The notes under the pieces: generated by a model | What the model was told of the DNA's origin: nothing | What the model saw: the letters and a program-made list of their open reading frames with translations, nothing else | The model's database searches: none | Position numbers and translations under genes: made by a program | In this document: in pieces, positions 18,685 to 28,397 of the stretch | Layout of the letters: every line of letters begins with the position of its first letter | Position numbering within the stretch: the stretch's first letter is position 1 | DNA from: Flectonema sp. DT1601 | Taxonomy: Eukaryota > Euglenozoa > Diplonemea > Diplonemida > Diplonemidae | Length of the DNA stretch: 64,000 nucleotides | Assembly: GCA_964019425.1 (NCBI GenBank) | Contig: OZ025847.1 | Coordinates: 154,501 to 218,500 of the forward strand | Reading direction: 5' to 3'

Positions 18685-21600
18685 TTAGATGAATTCCTCT
18701 CCGATAAGAGCACCAGATTCTGAATCAGAGTCTGAATCAGGGTTACACTTAGCAGTGTCAGGTGAGTCAATTGGTGATAACGGCTTTAGCGGAAGATCTT
18801 TACAAAGTGGACATTCAGGGTTAACAACACGAGATTGACTTCTTAGGGATAATCGATGTGAGAACTCACTCGATTCTATTCTATATCTACGAAAGGATTC
18901 CTGAACTTCTATTTTTGATTTCCAACGGATCCCTCGACATTCAATCGTCTCAACGTGTGTTAGTGAGATTCTCACTTGATGTTCCGATAGCACTAATTCA
19001 CCAACACGCTCGTAGTGTTCGAATCTGTCACGTTGTAAACTTTCAACTTCTTTGAGATGAGTTCGTCTTTCGGGAAAGAATTTCAAAAATATCATAAATT
19101 GCCATTTTTGTTCTTTTTTTCGTTCGTTCTCCTCCGTGAGCTGGATATAATTCGTAAGCGACATCAGCTTCAAATGCAAAACTTGATTCCAACAAATCCG
19201 CTCATCAACTTCTTCAGCACGTCTAGTAGTAAGCCAATGAAGCAACAACTTGCTTTGGGGTTCTGCTCTCTGACGAGTTCTTTTTGATATCCAACGAGCT
19301 TGAATTAGTTGAGCAGCATAATGATCTGTACTCGCATGGACACCTTTCTCAATGAAGAGTGGATCGAAAACACACGAAGTAGCTCCAAAATGAATTGCTC
19401 TCAACAGTGCATCTAGTGTATGACTGTCTGCTTGAAACTCTACCACGCAATACTTTAAATTAATTGTTGGGTCGTTTCTAACACTGCGGATATATAGTCC
19501 ACCTTTTTGACTACACAAGTCTGGTGTGTCTGACATGAGTAGATCGTTTATGTTCGTGGTAGTGAAACTTTCTTTCATTTTATTTATTACTTTAAACATG
19601 ACTGATCTGAGTGATATCGGTGTTTGCAATACTTGTTTTTTTAGAATGATGCCTAAAACGTACCATTGGATTGTTGTTTTCGATTGGTTGGCATCTGAGA
19701 CCTCAGTCAAACCATCACCATCAGGGAGACTAAATATTTTCATTGGTTCCGTACAACCCACATGATCATCTTTTGTAATGAGATTCGATAATACAACTCC
19801 CTCTCGGAAGAGTCTTTCAACCACATCACTGTGAAAGTCATAAAAAGAACGATAACAACATTCTCCTAACAAAGCAGAACGATACATTGATGCCATTGCT
19901 GTTCCAAACGTCCAAATCAGAGCACCACAAGTCTTTCTTGTATACGGTACTATTGAATTAATAAAGTCATCAGGGCTACTGTAATTATCATCAGTTATAC
20001 GATGGCATACTGAGTAACCAAAATCTGAAGCATCACAACCAAGTAAGTCACATACAAGTGTACAATTATCAAGCAAATGACGTTGCTTTCCCTGTGCTAG
20101 TAGTAAGTACAGCTCATCAATAGAAAATTCCACTCCGTCAGCATCAACGATGCCTCCAGTGTCGGTTATTCCCCTTCCCATGATTATTATCAACAGGTCA
20201 TTGTTAGAATTATTTTTATGCATCATAATTTCCCACAACAAGTGTAGTATATTATCCTTAGTAGGATACAACCATATTGATGCCGCGCTTGGAGTGGCAC
20301 TCAGATAATCGAAAGTGGACCCAGAGATTAATATTTTTGATAATAAATTTGATAATGTCGCTGTGGCGAATTGTAGTTCCATTGACGGATAGGGATAGCT
20401 CTCAATTCCAATAATTATGATGTGATTATTTGATTGTATTCTGTTAGCAAGATACTGATTGTTGTAGTAACAACGAATATCATCATCCATATTGAAAGGA
20501 GGTTCCGGAAGCAATTTTGATTTTTTTGATGATATTTTTACTTGTAATCCCTGAGTAATTTTTTTCTTTCGTTTTTTTTGTATCGAATCGGAGAACGTCA
20601 TCGTTCGTTGTCGAGTTCGACGTCGTTTTTTAACAATTGGTTGTTTTAAGTCAATCGGCATATCGATTTCCTTACAAATATCAAGCAATTCCGTCATCTG
20701 ATCTTGAAGGGTTTCAGTTGATTGGATTGTCACAACCACCAGAGCAGCGTGAATAGCAATGCAGTAATGGTACCTAAGCCTAACTGGTTCTATTGTTATG
20801 ATAATGAGAGTAGCAGCTCTGATTGCATTAATTACTGTTTTCTTACGACTTATTTTTATGGTGGTCGCCTTGCTACTTACAATTGCTCCAGTCACAGACA
20901 TAATTGCATTCAAACTATTTTCTTTATCAAAATATTCTTGTCTTGTAACACACTCTCTTACCATTGTAATCAGAGAACATGTAACAATTGTTATGGTTGT
21001 CATTCGAAGAGTCTTTTTGATGTTTTTAATTTCAATTTGTTTTTTCAATAACATTGATTTTTGATTTGCGTTTACAGCACCAATTCCAAAGCCAATAATC
21101 AACAACACCCATGAGAGGTCATTTTTATTAAGTAAGAAAGGAGATTCAGATTGTAAGTTAGAAACAGGAAGAGGAACGACAACAGGAAGTTGGGTATCAA
21201 CGACGTGATCAATCTTATCAGAAACTAGCGTAGGTGATGATGAAGAAGATGCTTTGATTGAGCTACTTAAATCGATTGTTTTTATTAAAACCGATTCCTT
21301 AATTAGAGGAGGAGGAAGCACACTCATGTCAAGCCTACTTACTGGAATTGATAATGGTGGTATTGGATTTCGATTGAGTGACGTATTGGAGATGGCCAGT
21401 GGGATGAACTTTAACTTTGCTGGTATCAGGTACTTTAGAATGTTACTTTGTCTATGTGAAGTTCGTCTCTGTAAAACTTCTTTTTCTTTTATATAAACAG
21501 AATTCGTAGGTCTTTGAATTTTCATAATTTCTTTCCATTTATTTGTTTCGTAGAATCGTCTGGTTGCTACGGTTACTTCATCACACTTCGATATCGATCC

Positions 21601-21693
21601 AACGCATTGTAAAGAGTTGTCGAGGTGATCACGACAGGCAGCTAGTGCAGGAAGCGGACAGGTACCTGCTTCCAAAGCAGGGAGTAATTTCAT
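18685..21693 (-). CDS. Membrane protein with degenerate caspase-like (p20) domain and IQ-like motif
   Basis: 1,002 aa. One clear hydrophobic segment (about 192-209, WVLLIIGFGIGAV) and several weaker ones up to about 320 suggest membrane association. Residues ~420-650 follow the metacaspase/caspase p20 pattern: HIIIIGIESY (first strand), TKDNILHLLW, then DLLIIIMGRG where active enzymes have SGHG, an acidic DADGVEFSIDELY loop, and LVCDLLGCD where active enzymes have DxCHSG. The catalytic histidine is replaced by arginine and the cysteine position by leucine, so I infer a pseudo-protease. Near residue 790 AAQLIQARWISKRTR resembles an IQ (calmodulin-binding) motif. The tail is acidic and Ser/Asp-rich. 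An acceptor (GTATTATAG) at 21713-21715 lies 19 nt before the ATG. Function is unknown; a scaffold or decoy role is speculative. Confidence 0.65.
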   Translation of the reverse strand: MKLLPALEAGTCPLPALAACRDHLDNSLQCVGSISKCDEVTVATRRFYETNKWKEIMKIQRPTNSVYIKEKEVLQRRTSHRQSNILKYLIPAKLKFIPLAISNTSLNRNPIPPLSIPVSRLDMSVLPPPLIKESVLIKTIDLSSSIKASSSSSPTLVSDKIDHVVDTQLPVVVPLPVSNLQSESPFLLNKNDLSWVLLIIGFGIGAVNANQKSMLLKKQIEIKNIKKTLRMTTITIVTCSLITMVRECVTRQEYFDKENSLNAIMSVTGAIVSSKATTIKISRKKTVINAIRAATLIIITIEPVRLRYHYCIAIHAALVVVTIQSTETLQDQMTELLDICKEIDMPIDLKQPIVKKRRRTRQRTMTFSDSIQKKRKKKITQGLQVKISSKKSKLLPEPPFNMDDDIRCYYNNQYLANRIQSNNHIIIIGIESYPYPSMELQFATATLSNLLSKILISGSTFDYLSATPSAASIWLYPTKDNILHLLWEIMMHKNNSNNDLLIIIMGRGITDTGGIVDADGVEFSIDELYLLLAQGKQRHLLDNCTLVCDLLGCDASDFGYSVCHRITDDNYSSPDDFINSIVPYTRKTCGALIWTFGTAMASMYRSALLGECCYRSFYDFHSDVVERLFREGVVLSNLITKDDHVGCTEPMKIFSLPDGDGLTEVSDANQSKTTIQWYVLGIILKKQVLQTPISLRSVMFKVINKMKESFTTTNINDLLMSDTPDLCSQKGGLYIRSVRNDPTINLKYCVVEFQADSHTLDALLRAIHFGATSCVFDPLFIEKGVHASTDHYAAQLIQARWISKRTRQRAEPQSKLLLHWLTTRRAEEVDERICWNQVLHLKLMSLTNYIQLTEENERKKEQKWQFMIFLKFFPERRTHLKEVESLQRDRFEHYERVGELVLSEHQVRISLTHVETIECRGIRWKSKIEVQESFRRYRIESSEFSHRLSLRSQSRVVNPECPLCKDLPLKPLSPIDSPDTAKCNPDSDSDSESGALIGEEFI

Positions 21694-21715
21694 ATTACCT
21701 TACATTGACAACCTA

Positions 21716-22115
21716 TAATACAATAAATGATTACTTGCGCACACCAACCGAAACTGGTACAACTACCACCATGACTACTGGTTCTTTTATTTCTCTCGGG
21801 CAAAGTCAAGGAACTTCCTTTTTTTTTTTTTTTTTTTTCCACTTTTTTTTTTTTTTTTTTTTCTTCAATCTCTTTATTAAAAAAATTTTTTTCCTTTCCA
21901 ACAAAGAGTGCCACTGTTCTAATTACCCTTGTTGTTGCTTTCAATTACTTAACTTTTTTTTTTTTTTTTTTTTCTTTTTTTTTTTTTTTTTGCGCAGCTT
22001 AAATTCACTAGTACGTTCTAGAGCTGTTTACGCTTGCCACTGATACATCAAAAAAAAAAAAATAAATAATATGTGCCACAGGATCCCGTCCCATAAAACT
22101 GGGGTATTCAATTGC
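21716..22115. other. Intergenic, poly-T rich
   Basis: 400 bp between the ALYREF-A stop and the acceptor of the caspase-like gene, with poly-T runs at about 21820-21862 and 21955-21990. No gene seen. Confidence 0.7.
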
Positions 22116-24531
22116 CTATTCCTCGCTGTTGAAGGCAGCCAACTGCTTGTCGAGATCCTCGGCCTTTACCTCCTTTCTAACTACCTTGGCGTTGCTTCCA
22201 CCCTTTTTACCCTTCTTGCCCCCCTTCTTTCCTCCCTTTCTTCCGAACTGTCTTCCCTTTCCCTTATTGTTTTGCTGTGGCTGCTGCTGGACGCGTCCCT
22301 TTCCTCCCTTTCCTCCACGCTGCACCTGTTGCTGACCCTGCTGCTGGTTTTGCTGTTGCTTGGCAGCAGCACCTCTAGCGTGAGTGACGACGATATCGTT
22401 GTTTCCTGTTCAATGATTTGGTTTGCTTTGCTATCTGTCTGGAGAAGACTTCAGCTTGTTAGTGTGCACTAGGCTGATATTATCAGATCAGTAAAGCAAT
22501 TAATACATACCTAGTCTGGCTCCACTTAGTTCTTCAACAGCAGTGTTAGCGTGAGTGTTATTCTTGTACACGACGAGGGCGGATCCGGTTGGTCTTCCCT
22601 GAGGATCCCAGAAGATGGTCAGCTTGTCAACCTCTCCGACAGTCTCCATGACGTGCTGTTTGTTGTAGTGGACGGCTGTCTACTTTAATGAGAAAACAAC
22701 TAATTGAGAACATACCAAAACATCAGTCTCTTCCCAGTCAAATGGAAGGTTAGTAACGAAGACTTTGTTCTTCTGAACCTTCGCCTGCTTCGGTGCTACA
22801 ACTTGTCTTTGAATGACAGCAGCTGATCTTCCTCCTCCTCTTCCACGACCTCTTCCTCCACTGACAGAGTATGGGGCTGATTTGGCGCCTGCAAGGCGGA
22901 TTGGTGCGGAACCGGCACCGGCCTGGTGGTGATTAGTATTGTGTTGTTATTAACTGACTACCGCAGTGGGGTGACGACTAGAGATGAATCATCGATTCCG
23001 CTGAGTCGCAAAGAAATCCAATTCAACGATTTGGTCATCGCCGAGCACACTCTCGAGCGTCACCCCAGAACAGCAACAGATTGTCAGCAGCTGGCTAACA
23101 ATTGAGTCGAATCTGCTTTTTTCACAGATGCAATGTCACTAAGATAAAATCACCAAAACATCCTTGGCATGAAGGAGCTTGGCAAAGGACGCAACAATAA
23201 TAATACACTTACGATCATTGTTCGTCTATAAACCGTTTCACGGCAGTTCCACGACATTTCGTGGTAAGCGTACTCTGAAGTACAGCATTAGTGACAAAGA
23301 TCATTCGTTGCGCACTACAAGTGCGAGCGAATCAAAGAAAAATAAACAACACGAACACCAGTGGGATGCCAAATTTGGCAAAATCTAGTGGTAAGAGAGG
23401 GATATATCCCTGGCTAGCCTTATCAGCAGAGGTTGTCAGCAGATGTTACTTTGCAAACCGACTCTCAAGAAATTGATTCCCGAGTATCGCTTAACACCGT
23501 ATCGACAAATTTGACGAGACAGAGATAAGAAAAGAGAGCAAAGTAAACACCCCCGCGGCTGTTAACAAGTCTCGATAATCAAGTGTATTGCCGTGCCAAG
23601 TATATGCCGTGCGTGCAGGTAGTGGAAACTATAACTGATAATCTAGTGTAGTGTGTTGCCCTGCGCCATATTATCACCTCGTGCAAGTGATAGATACTAA
23701 TTTAGTAAAAGATCTAAAGCTACCTTTTGTGTTAGAGAGTACTCCTTCCTTACTATTTGATGAGTCACCTCTTCAGTGTGCTGTAGTTGTTCACTCTGAC
23801 TGTCATCTATGCTAATGAAGTATGATATGATACTAACGGATTGTGTGACAGATGAGAGTCTGAGATAGTAATTCAGCAACAGAAGTAATAAACACAACAG
23901 TAGTAAGCAAGTCTTTTATGAAAAATCGTACAGTCTTTAAATAAGAGTTCACACGGTTAACACTAACGTTCTACTACTGATCACCAACGTATCAAATTAT
24001 AAAATATCACTCACTGGAATGCCTATCAACCTCACATCACTTGCACGAGTTTAAGGGCACAGGGAACTACACTACTCGCACTACAGCTTTCAACACTTTT
24101 TGAAGTATTTGTTGAACACAGCACTTGGCACAATAAATATAACACTGAGAGAGAATCGATCCTATTATGTGAAGAGTTAGAAATGAGATAATCCACCGTG
24201 TGAAGTACATTACTTGGATGGTAACAAAGAATACTTAGGAAGGGTTCATGGAATTGTTTTTTTTTTTTTTAATTATTGTTATCAGTTGGAATGAAGACTT
24301 TTATTTGAGAATCAATATCTGGTTGAACAGTACTCTCAGAAGTACCAATAGAAACTACCCGACGGTGAAGGAAGATTAGTATACCTGACGACCAGCTCCT
24401 GCTCCCTTTCCTCCGCGACCACCCTTACCTCCTCTGCCTCCTCTGCCACCCTTTCCTCCGGCTCTTCCTCCTGCACCTCCTCCACGTGAGGATTTTTTTT
24501 CCTTAATCAAATCATCTAATGAAATGTTCAT
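22116..24531 (-). CDS. ALYREF/Yra1-type mRNA export factor, paralog A (four exons)
   Basis: RNA export adaptor that couples mRNP assembly to the helicase UAP56/Sub2. Exons (minus strand): 24385-24531, 22716-22922, 22511-22655, 22116-22405; 262 aa. The N-terminal motif SLDDLIKEKK and the C-terminal AEDLDKQLAAFN are the two UAP56-binding motifs of the family. They flank an RGG-rich region, an RRM (VFVTNLPFDW as RNP2; helix 1 restored by the exon 2/3 join to give DVL-HVMETVGEV), and a Gln/Gly/Lys-rich tail. Introns are 1,462, 60 and 105 bp, all with GTAT donors. I chose the exon 3 acceptor because it restores the RRM spacing; an acceptor 24 nt earlier would insert eight residues. An AG at 24548-24550 lies 16 nt before the ATG. 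Paralog B at 26.4-27.4 kb shares the last two exon boundaries. Confidence 0.85.
22656..22715 (-). other. 60-bp cis-intron, ALYREF-A
   Basis: Sense GTATGT...AACAG, phase 0. A nearer TAG 24 nt upstream is an alternative acceptor, which would add eight residues inside RRM helix 1. Confidence 0.7.
22923..24384 (-). other. 1,462-bp first intron of ALYREF-A
   Basis: Far longer than any other intron here (next largest 127 bp). Sense strand GTATAC...CCACCAG, phase 0. It contains an inverted repeat at 22967-23067 (separate entry). The rest has no open frame that I would call coding. Paralog B lacks this intron. Confidence 0.75.
22967..23067 (-). repeat. Inverted-repeat element inside ALYREF-A intron 1
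   Basis: Perfect 10-bp terminal inverted repeat, TGGGGTGACG at 22967-22976 and CGTCACCCCA at 23058-23067, with imperfect pairing continuing inward (AGAGA with TCTC) and a small inner stem (AAATC/GATTT). It could be a structured intronic RNA or a short MITE-like insertion; no target-site duplication or clear snoRNA boxes are visible. Confidence 0.5.
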
Positions 24532-24547
24532 TGTGTGTGGTGGTTGT

Positions 24548-24968
24548 CTTTTATTAAAAATAAAAAATTAAATAAATAAATTTGACATGAAGAGCTGTCA
24601 AAAAAAAAAATTATTTAACAAAAATTATTTCATATTAACTGGTGAGAAGAGGAAAAGTGTAATTGATATTTAAAAACACTAAAAAAAGGAAAACTAAAAG
24701 AACAGATCTTAAACTATCAACAGCAGTGTAGTACACGATTGAAAAAAAACTGCTGAGGGGAAGAATGGAATGATCTTTCCCCGTTCATGTGAGTTTGTTG
24801 GTTTTCCGCACCAATTATATACAAAGGTAGAATAACATAACAAAAATAAAATCTTTTTTGTTGGATCGAGCGTACTAAGTTCCTTCCCTGAAAAAAGATG
24901 GGACTTCTCTCTAATTTGTGATAAGAGGGATAAGTATGAATGCAGATCGTGTAGGAGGTAGGCGACTC
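24548..24968. other. Intergenic between DRC10-like gene and ALYREF-A
   Basis: About 420 bp, A/T-rich, containing the acceptor region of ALYREF-A and presumably the 3' UTR of the DRC10-like gene. No gene seen. Confidence 0.7.
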
Positions 24969-26057
24969 TTACTTCTTTGATTTTCCCTTTCCTTTCTTGC
25001 CTCGTTTCTTGAGGTTATTTCTTTCGGTAAATCCTCTCCAAAATGCCTGAACTGTTTTTGTAGAATCTTCTAACCGAAGTCGAATGACCGCGCGGTGTTT
25101 CATCCGGTCCATCTTTACTTGATCGTCTTCGAGCCATTTGTTGTTTTCTTCTTCGTAAAGTTTGAGTTCCTCTTCAACCTTTGCAAGTTGAGTTGAGTCT
25201 TCTTCGTATTCGCGTTGCAGTTTATCTTTTTCAACTGATTTTTGTGTCATTTCCTTATCGTAGTCGTGTATTATGGTTGATAAGTTGTTTTCTTTCTTCT
25301 TCCTATCTGCTCGTAGGATCCCTTCGTCTTTCTGGTTGGCATCTTTTAGACGTTGGAGCTGACTCTCAAGTTCTTCAACTTTTTGTTCGAGTTCTTGTTC
25401 TTCGTGAGCTGCATGCTGCTCTTCGAGGAGTTGTCTCTCTTGAGCAATGCGATCATAATCAGTAACGTCTTCGTGAGCTTTGCGCTGTACTTCATCTAAT
25501 TCTTCCATCAGCTTGTGGATTGCTTGATCCTTTTTCAGGACCTCTGTTTGTCGTAGTTTTCGTTCTGTCATAAACTCCCTATTTAAGGCTTTAACATCAG
25601 CAGATGCGTGTTGTTCTCTACTTACAGTGTCCCTAAGAATTTGTAATTTCTGATCATCTTCTTCTACGGTGGTGCTGAAATTATTATTCATTAATCCTCT
25701 CAAGATTGATATTACTTTTCTAAATCGAAATATTGAGTCAGCAGGTTGTGTTAAGGCTTCGTACTCTTGTCCAACTTTAGCTGCTTTTAATAACGAGGCC
25801 ACTGCTAGTATGCTTTTACTATGCTGGTCGACTTCAGAATAGTCAGTTGTAACTTCTAACTTTCGTTCAACGTCAAAATGATGTGAAAGTATGTGAGCTG
25901 CGTTTGAAGTTTCACTTGAGTTTGAGACATGCGAAATATCTTCCTTTGACATTGAACCATAGTAATTAGGAAGGTACGCTACAACATCTAAGTCGTCCAG
26001 TAAGTCATCGAGGACAGACAAGATTCGTTCAGCTTCAGATTTAGTTTGTGGATTCAT
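24969..26057 (-). CDS. Dynein regulatory complex subunit, DRC10/IQCD-like (or DRC9/IQCG)
   Basis: 362-aa component of the nexin-dynein regulatory complex, which links outer microtubule doublets in motile cilia and tunes dynein. An N-terminal helical segment (SEAERILSVLDDLLDDLDVV) precedes a long coiled coil (about 165-320), then a C-terminal IQ-type motif (VQAFWRGFTERN) and a Lys/Gly tail, the layout of DRC10 and DRC9. The frame is open further upstream but without an ATG; an acceptor (CTTATTCAG, 26078-26080) lies 20 nt before the ATG at 26057, which fixes the start. DRC10 is preferred from the N-terminal helix and basic tail; DRC9 cannot be excluded. It implies the organism builds motile flagella. 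Two ALYREF paralogs flank it. Confidence 0.75.
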   Translation of the reverse strand: MNPQTKSEAERILSVLDDLLDDLDVVAYLPNYYGSMSKEDISHVSNSSETSNAAHILSHHFDVERKLEVTTDYSEVDQHSKSILAVASLLKAAKVGQEYEALTQPADSIFRFRKVISILRGLMNNNFSTTVEEDDQKLQILRDTVSREQHASADVKALNREFMTERKLRQTEVLKKDQAIHKLMEELDEVQRKAHEDVTDYDRIAQERQLLEEQHAAHEEQELEQKVEELESQLQRLKDANQKDEGILRADRKKKENNLSTIIHDYDKEMTQKSVEKDKLQREYEEDSTQLAKVEEELKLYEEENNKWLEDDQVKMDRMKHRAVIRLRLEDSTKTVQAFWRGFTERNNLKKRGKKGKGKSKK

Positions 26058-26080
26058 ATTCGTGTTGTGTGTTGGTACTG

Positions 26081-26397
26081 AATAAGTAAATATAACATCT
26101 TTCAAATCTATTCTTCTGGTGCTTTTTTTCTTTGCTAACAAACCATCACAAGGTCTGACCAGAGTTATTGCTTGTAAGTTAAAACACGATGTCTAAGTTC
26201 CCGACACTTAAAATGTTTTTTTTTTTTTTTTTATTTCTCAAATTGGAACATTCGTACACAGAGGGGTGGCGTGGGGAAAGTTACTACCGTTGTGTGTTTG
26301 TCTTTTTAATTTTTTTTTAATATTATTATGGCACTGGTTCGCGTGAGCAGCAAACAGTTCCGTAAAAGAACTGTTTTATTGGTCAAAAGAAAGGTTT
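26081..26397. other. Intergenic between ALYREF-B and DRC10-like gene
   Basis: About 317 bp with a T-rich run near 26216-26233. It holds the acceptor region for the DRC10-like gene and the 3' flank of ALYREF-B. No gene seen. Confidence 0.7.
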
Positions 26398-27437
26398 TTA
26401 TGCATTTGCAACGAATGCAGCAAGCTGGCTATCTAAATCCTCGGCCTTTACCTCTTTTCTTTCGACCTTTGCACTGCTTCTCTTTCCTCCTTTTTTGCCT
26501 CCCTTTTTACCACCCTTGCGTCCCTTTTGTCCGAATTGTCTTCTTCCTTTTCCACCACCGATGTTGTTATGGTTCGTCTGTCCCTTGCCGCCACCCTGGT
26601 TCCATCCCTTAGATCCTTTACCACCTCTGTTTACCTTACCGCCGCCGCCACCACCACCACCACCACCACCACCGCTTTGGTCGCCCTTTGCGCTGGTTAC
26701 GGTGATTTCATTGCTTCCTGTTGTGTTTATTGTGTAGTTTTGTTTTTTTATTTATTCCCTTCTACTATTGAGAGATTAACCAAAGAAACAACTCCATACC
26801 TAATTTAGCCTCGTTTAACTCTTGAATTGCCTGGTGGGCCTTAAGATCGTTAGTGTACGCAACAAGGGCACTTCCGGTTGGTCTTCCCTGAGGATCCCAG
26901 AAGATGGTCAGCTTTTCTACTTCTCCGACAGTTTCCATGACGTGCTGTTTGTTTGTTTATTGCTGTTTCAGTTCCTCAATAAGTCAGTTGTTTAAACTAA
27001 CCTAAAGCATATCTGTGGACTGTATACTTATAATGTGTAGCTTGTATAAGGTAAAATTAACATACCAATACGTCACCCTCTTCCCAGTCAAATGGAAGGT
27101 TAGTTACGAAGACTTTATTCTTTGGCATTACTCTTCGTTGTTGCACTCTTTGAATTACACGACCACCACCTCTGCCACGACCCTGAAAGCGAGCAGCATT
27201 AGCGTAAGGTGATACTCGATAACCAGAAAAGCGAGGTCGAAGAGCTGCTTGACCTCCGCCAGCAACGCGTCCTCTTCCTCCGAAGTTTCCTCCTCTCCCT
27301 CTGAAGTTTGATCTGCCTCCTGCTGCTGCTCCTCCTCCTCTGCTTCCTTTACCTCCACGTCCTCCTCTTCCACCAGAAAGACGTGCAGTCTTTCTTTCCT
27401 TAATCAAATCATCTAGTGATTGTGTCAACATTGCCAT
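26398..27437 (-). CDS. ALYREF/Yra1-type mRNA export factor, paralog B (three exons)
   Basis: 278-aa paralog of the gene at 22.1-24.5 kb. Exons: 27066-27437, 26800-26944, 26398-26717; introns 121 and 82 bp (GTATGT and GTATGG donors). It has an N-terminal UAP56-binding motif (SLDDLIKERK), a long Arg/Gly region, an RRM (VFVTNLPFDW, then DVL-HVMETVGEV after splicing), a poly-Gly stretch, a basic Lys/Gly region and a C-terminal motif AEDLDSQLAAF. The middle exon is exactly 145 bp in both paralogs, and their RRM coding sequences share long identical stretches. The first two exons of paralog A correspond to a single exon here, so one intron was gained or lost. Upstream of the ATG the acceptor is weak (an AAG about 30 nt away). 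Confidence 0.85.
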
Positions 27438-28053
27438 AGTTAGTACGTGTGTGGTATTGTCGTTATCTTTGTATTGTCAAATATAATCGAATTGAGAGGG
27501 GGGAAGGCGAATAACGTCCAACGAGAGAATTGAACCGGCCGGCAACTTATTTGAAAAGCCTACGCATGATATGAACAGTTTGCAATGATAGTTACCAATG
27601 TTGTGCTGAATGCTCGTACTACCTTGAGAACTTATAAAGCCTGATTGGGTAAAAAGATTCTTCTTTACCAATACCACCACCACTTGGTGTTAATAGCACA
27701 CGTGTTGCATTTTTTTTTTTTTTCCCCCTCGGGATTTGTGTAAATAAAGTACTTTGACCCTAGTCTGACTTTGTGCAGTGACATAGGGAGTGTAGTTATA
27801 GGTGGGAGGTTTACCAACAATGAAATATACCACCACTCTTATCGTCGCGAACGGCAGCTGCCTCACTAACAGGTTCCTGTTCCTTGAATAAAACATGGCT
27901 GGAAATATGAGTCTAAGTGAAAGTTCCGTTGTTTCTAAAGTGATTGCGTGACGCTGACTAGTTATCTGAGTACGTTAAATTGCCGTCACTGTATCGCACT
28001 ACTCATTTACTTTATTCCGAAAGGTGGTCATGTTGTTGATGTTACCTGTTGTA

Positions 28054-28088
<35 letters not shown>

Positions 28089-28397
28089 TTGATGTATCCA
28101 ACCTGTTAGCGAACATGAAACATAAAACACCACCACTACAAATTAATAAAAATAAGTGCAATCACACTAAATATTTTATTAAAAGAAAGAGGGCTGGCAC
28201 ATAATTTTAGACAGTTATAACTGTGTGAACAGTTTTTTTTTTTAAAGCAATGGCTAGAAAACCATGCCCATCACTCAACACACTTCAGTGCATAATACCA
28301 AAGTAACCAAAAAACTTGCCTAACCCTACTTCAAGAATATTAAATAATAATAATTTATATTGTGTAAGTGTTTCTTTCAGTTGCGGAGAAAGCCATC
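27438..28397. other. Intergenic, ~960 bp
   Basis: Between the giant coiled-coil gene and ALYREF-B. Poly-T at about 28058-28087. Short open frames on both strands have no recognisable features. No gene called. Confidence 0.6.

Noticed and set aside
22656-22679. Eight-residue insertion in the ALYREF-A RRM from an earlier acceptor
   Set aside because: Using the later AG restores the usual RRM helix-1 length and matches the exon boundary of paralog B.
26058-26141. N-terminal extension of the DRC10-like frame
   Set aside because: No ATG in that extension, and a strong splice acceptor lies inside it.
27893-27949. 18-codon plus-strand frame starting MAGNMSLSESS
   Set aside because: Too short, no acceptor or continuation, and opposite to all supported genes.
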